NCBI GenBank assembly: GCA_002353975.1
Contig: DEKQ01000098.1
Coordinates: forward strand, 1-15,419
Reading direction: 5' to 3'
DNA length: 15,419 nt
Origin: Prevotellaceae bacterium UBA2718
Lineage (GTDB): Bacteria; Bacteroidota; Bacteroidia; Bacteroidales; Bacteroidaceae
Shown here piece by piece: positions 9,261 to 14,466 of the stretch. The notes under the pieces were generated by a model. That model did not search any database and was not told the origin of the DNA. It was given only the letters and a program-made list of their open reading frames with translations. Each line of letters starts with the position of its first letter. Within the stretch, counting starts at the first letter, position 1. The translations under genes and the position numbers were made by a program.

Positions 9261-9784
9261 TTGGGGTTATTTAATATGTAGCTTATCGTTTCCTTTACGT
9301 TCTCTCTGTTAGTCTCTGCGTCGCCGCAGTCTATAGGTTGCAAGCGGTATTCCTTTGCCACGATGCCCTCACAGGACTCCATATCCTGACGCGGATAAAG
9401 CACCTTGAGCTCATCTATGCGCTGTATTCTTATCGGCTTTGTCTTGGGTGAGCACGTTATCCAGTCTATCTCGCAGCCCTCGGGCAGTGCTATCGAGCCG
9501 TTTGTCTCTATCTGGATAAAGAAGCCGGCACGTTTGAGTGCCTGAGTCAGGCTTGCCGTAAGCTGCAACGTCGGCTCGCCACCGGTGATGACAATATGCC
9601 GGGCAGGGTACTTCCGTACCTCCTTCACAATGTCCTCATCGGTCATGTTGACTCCATCCTGGTGCTGAGTATCGCAGAAGGAACACGCCAGGTTACACCC
9701 GCTGAGTCGCAAGAACACAGCAGGCGTGCCGGTATAGAATCCCTCGCCTTGCAGGGAATAGAATATCTCGTTGACTTTTATCAT
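9215..9784 (-). CDS. queE: 7-carboxy-7-deazaguanine synthase, radical SAM
   Basis: This 189-residue radical SAM enzyme converts 6-carboxy-5,6,7,8-tetrahydropterin to 7-carboxy-7-deazaguanine (CDG), the ring contraction of queuosine synthesis. Visible features are the N-terminal EIFYSLQGEGFYTGTPAVFL substrate region, the cluster motif CxxxCxxC (Cys30, Cys34, Cys37 in GCNLACSFCDT), the SAM-binding GGEP (68-71), ETNG (93-96) and the C-terminal WHLSLQTHK. It follows queD after 57 bp. Its last 14 codons plus stop overlap the start of folE in another frame. QueC (CDG to preQ0) and QueF are not in the window. Confidence 0.95.
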   Translation of the reverse strand: MIKVNEIFYSLQGEGFYTGTPAVFLRLSGCNLACSFCDTQHQDGVNMTDEDIVKEVRKYPARHIVITGGEPTLQLTASLTQALKRAGFFIQIETNGSIALPEGCEIDWITCSPKTKPIRIQRIDELKVLYPRQDMESCEGIVAKEYRLQPIDCGDAETNRENVKETISYILNNPKWHLSLQTHKILNVR

Positions 9785-9841
9785 TTCACTGTTGCTCCCG
9801 TCCGTTCAGGGTAACGCCTTCAAGGGAAAGCGGGAAGGCAT

Positions 9842-10180
9842 TCAATCTTCATCCTTTTCATAGACAGCAGTATTATGCGATGACTCCATTACCTCAACGC
9901 GATAGCAATGAGGTATCTGGTCGCATATCCATCTTGCGATATTCTCTGCCGTAGGATTAAAGTGCAACAGCTCGTTAAAGTTACCGTGGTCAAGGTATCC
10001 GTGTATCTTGTCCTTAATCTTGACAAAATCCACTACCATGCCATCGGCATTCAACTCTTTGCTTTTACAATACACTGCCACCATCCAGTTGTGGCCGTGC
10101 AGGTTCTCACACTTGTTGTCGTAGGATAGCGTCAGCTGATGACAGCCGGCTATCTCCATTGTCTTTTTGATGTAATACAT
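9842..10180 (-). CDS. queD: 6-carboxytetrahydropterin synthase
   Basis: This 112-residue protein of the QueD/PTPS family converts 7,8-dihydroneopterin triphosphate to 6-carboxy-5,6,7,8-tetrahydropterin. The zinc-binding histidines are His14, His28 and His30 (in CENLHGHNW). The catalytic Cys is Cys24, the Asp-His pair is 64-65 (LDHGNFNE), and the pterin-anchoring Glu is Glu99 (in VMESSHNTAVYE). Length fits the short bacterial QueD class. It is the first gene of the queD-queE-folE operon, behind its own promoter and a preQ1-I-like leader. The 57-bp gap to queE holds nothing I recognise. Confidence 0.94.
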   Translation of the reverse strand: MYYIKKTMEIAGCHQLTLSYDNKCENLHGHNWMVAVYCKSKELNADGMVVDFVKIKDKIHGYLDHGNFNELLHFNPTAENIARWICDQIPHCYRVEVMESSHNTAVYEKDED

Positions 10181-10184
10181 AATT

Positions 10185-10217
10185 AAAGTTTTTTCGTTAG
10201 GGTTTTCTTCTACCTAA
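10185..10217 (-). promoter_or_regulatory. Candidate preQ1-I riboswitch in the queD leader
   Basis: Read on the - strand, UUAGG (10217-10213) pairs perfectly with CCUAA (10201-10197) as P1. The 11-nt loop UAGAAGAAAAC ends in an unpaired C (10202), the position that pairs with preQ1 in known structures. An 8-nt linker ending in six A's (10196-10189) follows. The tail CUUU (10188-10185) can pair with loop GAAG (10210-10207) as pseudoknot P2, with one G-U pair. From memory, the B. subtilis aptamer has the same 5-bp P1, an 8-nt linker ending in six A's, and a tail starting CU. Only 4 nt separate the pseudoknot from the queD AUG, so ligand binding would probably block translation initiation. The downstream genes make preQ1 precursors, which fits feedback control. 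Confidence 0.85.
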
Positions 10218-10250
10218 TACTAATTGCTGCATTTTGCTAATTAGCGGCTG

Positions 10251-10281
10251 CAAAATTACGGTTTTTTTTGCACTCAGCAAA
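10251..10281 (-). promoter_or_regulatory. Bacteroidota-type promoter for queD-queE-folE
   Basis: On the - strand the -7 box TAATTTTG (10258-10251) matches TAnnTTTG exactly. A -33 box TTTG (10281-10278) lies 19 bp upstream, the expected spacing for the Bacteroidota primary sigma factor. Transcription would start near 10245, at or within the palindrome GCTAATTAGC (10236-10245). This gives a leader of about 65 nt that contains the whole riboswitch candidate. Confidence 0.8.
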
Positions 10282-10322
10282 AGAAAAGCGGCTAAAAGTG
10301 TCGCAATGTGCCATATTTTTAT

Positions 10323-10330
10323 TAATTTTG
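10323..10330 (+). promoter_or_regulatory. Bacteroidota-type -7 box for the DUF1599 operon
   Basis: TAATTTTG matches TAnnTTTG exactly and is identical to the -7 box of the divergent queD promoter. No good -33 box lies 19-21 bp upstream; the best is GTCG near 10300-10303. Transcription would start near 10337, leaving a leader of about 57 nt before ATG 10394. This argues against the upstream in-frame ATG at 10268, which would precede the promoter. Confidence 0.6.
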
Positions 10331-10393
10331 CACGCGATATACGCTAATGACTTAGCGACATTCATAACTTATAAACCCGATACCAAACGCCCC

Positions 10394-10942
10394 ATGACAC
10401 CAAACACCGACGAACAATTTGGCCAGGCCATTGACCTGTGTCGCGACATATTCTCAAAGAAACTCTATGACTATAAGCCGTCGTGGCGCATGTTGCGCCC
10501 GTCGTCGCTCACTGACCAGCTCTTTATCAAGGCCAAGCGCATACGCACGCTGGAGGTGACTGGGAAATCACTCGTGGGCGAAGGGATATTGCCCGAGTTC
10601 ATGGCGCTCATCAACTATGGTATCGTAGGACTGATACAACTGGAGAAAGGCTATGCCGACAAGGTCGATATGACCAACGATGAGGCAATGGCACTCTATG
10701 ACGCACACGCAAAATCATGCCTGGAGCTGATGCGCAAGAAGAACCACGACTACGGAGAGGCTTGGAGGGATATGCGCGTGAGTTCATATACAGACATCAT
10801 CCTCACCAAGCTGGAGCGCATCAAAGAGATAGAAGACAAGAACGGAGTGACGACCGTCAGCGAGGGGATTGACTCTAATATAATGGATATTATCAACTAT
10901 TCTACCTTCGCTGTCATCAAACTAAAGATTGAGAAATGCTGA
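10394..10942 (+). CDS. DUF1599 family protein with duplicated domain
   Basis: This 182-residue, mostly alpha-helical soluble protein belongs to DUF1599, which I recall also being named nucleotide modification associated domain 1. Two tandem copies are obvious. Copy 1 is about residues 22-83 (KKLYDYKPSWRMLRPSSLTD ... INYGIVGLIQL). Copy 2 is about 115-178 (KKNHDYGEAWRDMRVSSYTD ... INYSTFAVIKL). Both keep DYxxxWRxxRxSSxTD, a K..RI pair, a Glu-Gly-Ile segment and an INY helix. Function is unknown to me. The frame is open upstream to ATG 10268, but I chose ATG 10394: the 42 extra residues look unlike the family and the likely promoter lies between the two ATGs. Its end overlaps the next start by 7 nt (ATGCTGA), suggesting translational coupling. 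Confidence 0.85.
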   Translation: MTPNTDEQFGQAIDLCRDIFSKKLYDYKPSWRMLRPSSLTDQLFIKAKRIRTLEVTGKSLVGEGILPEFMALINYGIVGLIQLEKGYADKVDMTNDEAMALYDAHAKSCLELMRKKNHDYGEAWRDMRVSSYTDIILTKLERIKEIEDKNGVTTVSEGIDSNIMDIINYSTFAVIKLKIEKC

Positions 10943-12999
10943 AGACAGTCATAGTAAACATATCTCGCCTACTGTTAGGATGCACCTTTATCCTGTCAGG
11001 ATTTGTCAAGACAGTTGACCCTCTGGGCACACAATACAAGCTGGAGGACTATGCTGTCGCGATGGGCTTTGACGGCATTTTCCCCACGTGGGTATTCCTC
11101 TGCGGCGCCGTGCTGATGGCTCTGTTTGAATGTATGATTGGCATACAGCTGCTCTTTGCCATCAACCGCCGCGTGGTATCCAAACTCTCGCTTGCCTTCA
11201 TGCTTGTCATGACGTGCCTCACCGTGTGGATTTACTTTGAGAATCCCGTGGAAGACTGCGGATGTTTCGGCGACGCCATAAAGCTGACCAACGGACAGAC
11301 GCTGGCAAAGAACATCGTATTGCTCGCCTGCGCCGCAATCGTTGCCTGCTGGCCCAAGAAGATGCCGCGCATTATAGGCCTGAGCCGACAGTGGATTGTA
11401 TTCCACTACTCGGTGCTGTTCTTCATCGCACTGGCGCTGCACTGCATCTATCATCTGCCGGTTTTCGACTATCGCCCTTACCATATCGGCGCCAATATAG
11501 CCGAAGGGATGGAGATACCGGAGGGTGCTGAAGCGCCTGTCTATGAGACGACCTTCATCATGGAGAAGGATGGGAAGCAGGAAGAGTTCTCGCTTGAGAA
11601 CTACCCTGACTCCACATGGACCTTCGTTGACTCAAAATCCAAGCTGATAAAAGCCGGATATGAGCCTCCCATCCACGACTTCTACCTGCAGGACAGCGAG
11701 GGCGAGGACTATACCGATGCGGTTCTTTCAAAGCCCGGCTACACGTTCCTCCTTGTGGCGCATGACATCACGACGGCTGACGACACGAACTTCGGCACCG
11801 TAAATACCATCTACGATTACGCCACGCAGCACAACATACCGTTCTACTGTCTCACCGCAAGCGAAGATAAGGCAGTGGACCACTGGATAGACATCACCGG
11901 CGCAGAGTATCCGTTCCTGAACTGCGACGGCCTCACGCTGAAGACAATCATACGCAGCAACCCCGGACTGGTGTTGCTGAAAGAAGGTACAGTAGCAGCC
12001 AAATGGGGAAGCAATGACCTGCCCGCACTCACCTCTGACACCAAGATAGAGACGCTTGACGAGACCGATTCATACGAGACCGACAAGTGGGAGACGTGGG
12101 GATTCATACTGCTGTGGTACATTCTGCCGCTGACAATACTCGCCATTACAGACCGTCTGTGGGCGTGGAGCCGCAGCATAAGGCATGCAGAGCATAAGCA
12201 TTCATACAAACTTATAAATCTTTTCAAAACAAAAAACAAGAAACCAATGAGAAAGAAAATTGTAGCAGGTAACTGGAAAATGAACAAAAACCTGCAGGAG
12301 GGTGTGGCTCTTGCCAAGGAGCTGACCGAAGTAGTGAAGAATCCAAACTGCGATGTCATCATCGGCACACCATTCATTCACCTGGCAAGCGTTGCTGAAG
12401 TCATCAAGGGCAGCTGCATCAAGCTCTCTGCTGAGAACTGTGCCGACAAGGCCAGCGGTGCCTATACAGGCGAAGTATCTGCTGAGATGGTAAAATCTAC
12501 AGGTGCAGAATACGTTATCCTCGGCCACTCTGAGCGTCGCGAATACTATAATGAGACACCTGAAATTCTCAAGGAGAAGGTAGAGCTGGCACTGGCTAAC
12601 GGCCTGAAAGTCATCTTCTGCATCGGCGAGTCACTGGCTGAGCGCGAGGCTAACAAGCAGAACGAGGTAGTAAAGGCAGAGCTCGCAGGCTCAGTTTTCC
12701 ACCTCACAGCAGAGCAGTGGAAGAACATCATCATCGCTTACGAGCCAATCTGGGCCATCGGAACAGGCAAGACAGCCACTGCCGAGCAGGCTGAGGAGAT
12801 ACACGCATACATCCGCTCTTGCGTAGCAGAGGTTTACGGCGCACAGGCTGCTGACGACACAACCATCCTTTACGGTGGTTCATGCAAGGCAAGCAACGCT
12901 CCTGAGCTCTTCGCCAAGGCCGACATCGACGGCGGTCTCATCGGTGGAGCTTCGCTCAAAGCAGCTGACTTCAAGGGCATCATCGATGCTTGGAACTAA
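10936..12999 (+). CDS. tpiA: DoxX/BT_3928-type membrane protein fused to triosephosphate isomerase
   Basis: A single open frame of 687 codons encodes two proteins that are separate in the relatives I remember. Residues 1-437 are a BT_3928-type protein: five hydrophobic helices (about 8-24, 50-74, 82-100, 123-139, 153-172) with DoxX/MauE-like DCGCFGD (107-113). A soluble domain follows (about 180-385), probably periplasmic and thioredoxin-like in context but without CxxC. A sixth helix (about 388-408) and a basic tail (412-437) complete this part. Residues 438-687 are a full-length TPI: AGNWKMN (444-450), LGHSERR (529-535, His531), AYEPIWAIGTGKTA (601-614, Glu603) and YGGSCKASN. TPI interconverts dihydroxyacetone phosphate and glyceraldehyde 3-phosphate. 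The topology places TPI in the cytoplasm. Met438 may also start a free TPI. A lost stop codon or a sequence error are the alternatives to a true fusion. Confidence 0.9.
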   Translation: MLKTVIVNISRLLLGCTFILSGFVKTVDPLGTQYKLEDYAVAMGFDGIFPTWVFLCGAVLMALFECMIGIQLLFAINRRVVSKLSLAFMLVMTCLTVWIYFENPVEDCGCFGDAIKLTNGQTLAKNIVLLACAAIVACWPKKMPRIIGLSRQWIVFHYSVLFFIALALHCIYHLPVFDYRPYHIGANIAEGMEIPEGAEAPVYETTFIMEKDGKQEEFSLENYPDSTWTFVDSKSKLIKAGYEPPIHDFYLQDSEGEDYTDAVLSKPGYTFLLVAHDITTADDTNFGTVNTIYDYATQHNIPFYCLTASEDKAVDHWIDITGAEYPFLNCDGLTLKTIIRSNPGLVLLKEGTVAAKWGSNDLPALTSDTKIETLDETDSYETDKWETWGFILLWYILPLTILAITDRLWAWSRSIRHAEHKHSYKLINLFKTKNKKPMRKKIVAGNWKMNKNLQEGVALAKELTEVVKNPNCDVIIGTPFIHLASVAEVIKGSCIKLSAENCADKASGAYTGEVSAEMVKSTGAEYVILGHSERREYYNETPEILKEKVELALANGLKVIFCIGESLAEREANKQNEVVKAELAGSVFHLTAEQWKNIIIAYEPIWAIGTGKTATAEQAEEIHAYIRSCVAEVYGAQAADDTTILYGGSCKASNAPELFAKADIDGGLIGGASLKAADFKGIIDAWN
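12247..12999 (+). other. tpiA: TPI module with candidate internal start of tpiA
   Basis: ATG 12247 is in frame with the long fused reading frame and sits exactly where free bacterial TPI begins (MRKKIVAGNWKMN). It would yield a normal 250-residue enzyme with all catalytic residues. The 30 bases before it are A-rich and C-poor, like a Bacteroidota translation leader, and unlike the coding sequence further upstream. I found no clear TAnnTTTG promoter close by, so any separate product would probably come from internal initiation on the operon mRNA. Whether the cell makes the fusion, free TPI or both cannot be read from the sequence. Confidence 0.6.
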
Positions 13000-13607
13000 T
13001 GAAGAAAACATTCATCATACTACTATGTCTGGCATTGGCACACACAAGTGCCAATGCACAGACTTTCCTTGATGACCTGCGCACAGACAAGGCCAACCAA
13101 GGTCATGTTACGGTAGAGCAGTCAAAAGATATTGACGTGCTTGTAAACGGCGTGCAAGAGCCGCGGCAAGCCGAGAAGCCGGAACATGAAGAAGTCAAAC
13201 GACCGGAACCGGTCACGCCGTCACAGGACGAGAACAAGCTTCCGTCTCATGCTGCTACACCCGGTCCGTCATCATCTGTCAGCGATGACTTCGACAAAGA
13301 AGACGTCGTAATAGATATGCGCAAGAAAGTCATGCGCAACAGCTACAAGACGCAGGGCTACCGCATACAGGTCTTCTCGGGAGGCAATTCGCGCTTAGAC
13401 AAGCAAAAAGCACAGACTGCCGGAGCTGTGATGAAATCCAATTTCCCATCCGAACCCATCTATGTGCACTTCTATTCTCCGTCATGGAAATGCCGCATGG
13501 GCAACTACCGCACCATCGACGAGGCGCGCCGACTGCTGAAGAAAGTCAAGCAGCTGGGCTATCCACAGGCTAATATCATCAAAGGAACCATTTCCGTACA
13601 GTACTAA
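12999..13607 (+). CDS. SPOR domain-containing exported protein
   Basis: This 202-residue protein has a clear signal peptide (1-20, MKK then a hydrophobic core, cleavage after SANA). A Pro/Glu/Lys-rich, probably disordered linker follows (about 30-105). A C-terminal SPOR domain spans about 119-202, beginning YRIQVFSGG and including CRMGNYRTIDEARRLLKKV. SPOR domains bind glycan strands stripped of stem peptides at division sites, so a periplasmic role in cell-wall or division processes is likely by family. The start ATG shares its A with the TAA stop of the TPI frame (TAATG), a classic coupled junction, so I prefer it to the in-frame TTG at 12990. The signal-peptide region contains a strong inverted repeat. 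Confidence 0.9.
   Translation: MKKTFIILLCLALAHTSANAQTFLDDLRTDKANQGHVTVEQSKDIDVLVNGVQEPRQAEKPEHEEVKRPEPVTPSQDENKLPSHAATPGPSSSVSDDFDKEDVVIDMRKKVMRNSYKTQGYRIQVFSGGNSRLDKQKAQTAGAVMKSNFPSEPIYVHFYSPSWKCRMGNYRTIDEARRLLKKVKQLGYPQANIIKGTISVQY
13032..13057 (+). repeat. Perfect 10-bp inverted repeat within the SPOR signal-peptide region
   Basis: GCATTGGCAC (13032-13041) and GTGCCAATGC (13048-13057) are exact reverse complements separated by a 6-nt loop ACACAA. In mRNA they would form a stable hairpin starting 33 nt inside the SPOR gene and just after tpiA. No T-run follows, so it is not a classical intrinsic terminator. It could stabilise the 3' end of tpiA mRNA or slow SPOR translation; this is inference. 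Confidence 0.7.
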
Positions 13608-13615
13608 CACGAACA

Positions 13616-14368
13616 ATGCGACTTATCTCTTGGAATGTCAACGGCCTCAGGGCCTGTGTGCAAAAGGGTTTTGCCGACGTATTCAACACACTGGATGCTG
13701 ACTTCTTCTGTCTTCAGGAGACGAAGATGCAGGCCGGACAGTTAGATCTTCCCTTCATGGGCTATCAGTCCTACTGGAACTATGCCGAGAAGAAAGGTTA
13801 TTCAGGCACTGCCATTTACACACGTCACACGCCGTTATCCGTCAACTACGGCATCGGCATCCCGGAGCACGACAACGAAGGACGCGTAATCACATTGGAG
13901 TACGCCGACTTCTATCTCGTCACTGTCTATGTGCCAAACTCGCAGGACGAACTGCGGAGGCTGGACTACCGAATGCAGTGGGAGGACGATTTCCTGAAAT
14001 ATATACAGGCATTAGACGCAAAGAAACCCGTCATCTTCTGCGGAGACCTCAACGTGGCTCACGAAGAGATAGACCTTAAAAATCCTAAGACCAATCACCA
14101 CAACCCGGGCTTCACCGATGAGGAGCGAGGCAAATTCACCGCACTCCTGCAGTCTGGATACACCGACACATTCCGCTATCTGCACCCGGAAGAGCAGACT
14201 TTCTCATGGTGGTCATACCGTTTCCACGCACGTGAGAAGAACATCGGCTGGCGCATAGACTACTTCATAGTCTCCAACAGATTGCAATCCCTTATCTCAA
14301 AGGCCGACATTCACACCGAAATCCTTGGTTCTGACCATTGTCCCGTTGAGCTTGAGATAAACATATAA
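13616..14368 (+). CDS. xth: Exodeoxyribonuclease III / AP endonuclease
   Basis: This 250-residue Xth/ExoA-type enzyme of the endonuclease-exonuclease-phosphatase fold acts in base-excision repair, cutting at abasic sites and trimming 3' ends. Catalytic signatures are ISWNVNGLRA (4-13, Asn7), LQETKMQ (33-39, metal-binding Glu35), GDLNVAHEEID (143-153, Asp144 and Asn146), WWSYRFHAREKNIGWRIDYF (198-217) and the final SDHCPVE (239-245, Asp240 and His241). Everything expected is intact and the length is normal. It starts 8 bp after the SPOR gene, so it is probably the last gene of this operon. Confidence 0.96.
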   Translation: MRLISWNVNGLRACVQKGFADVFNTLDADFFCLQETKMQAGQLDLPFMGYQSYWNYAEKKGYSGTAIYTRHTPLSVNYGIGIPEHDNEGRVITLEYADFYLVTVYVPNSQDELRRLDYRMQWEDDFLKYIQALDAKKPVIFCGDLNVAHEEIDLKNPKTNHHNPGFTDEERGKFTALLQSGYTDTFRYLHPEEQTFSWWSYRFHAREKNIGWRIDYFIVSNRLQSLISKADIHTEILGSDHCPVELEINI

Positions 14369-14413
14369 CAACCACTGCCCATATTTTTACATTGCCCTCA
14401 CTTCCGTGTTAGG

Positions 14414-14438
14414 GTGTGTGATGTTGTGCATCACACAT
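14414..14438 (+). other. Hairpin in the gap between exonuclease III and the TonB receptor
   Basis: TGTGTGATG (14415-14423) pairs perfectly with CATCACACA (14429-14437) around the loop TTGTG, with a further G-T pair outside. It lies 46 nt after the exonuclease III stop and 29 nt before the receptor start. The downstream bases (ATTATTAACC) are AT-rich but not a T-run. It may be a transcript end, an operator-like dyad or a leader structure. The other bases of this 98-bp gap show no exact TAnnTTTG box and no cobalamin-riboswitch box. Confidence 0.5.
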
Positions 14439-14466
14439 ATTATTAACCATCAAAATAATTAACAAA

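Noticed and set aside
10268..10393. Upstream ATG extending the DUF1599 protein by 42 residues
   Set aside because: The extension does not resemble the family, and a perfect -7 promoter box (10323-10330) lies between this ATG and the start at 10394.
12180..12246. Internal promoter for tpiA
   Set aside because: The region is AT-rich, but no site matches TAnnTTTG; the best (TAAATCTT) has two mismatches and no -33 partner.
14414..14438. Intrinsic terminator of the exonuclease III operon
   Set aside because: The stem is good, but it is not followed by a T-run, so I list it only as a hairpin of unknown role.
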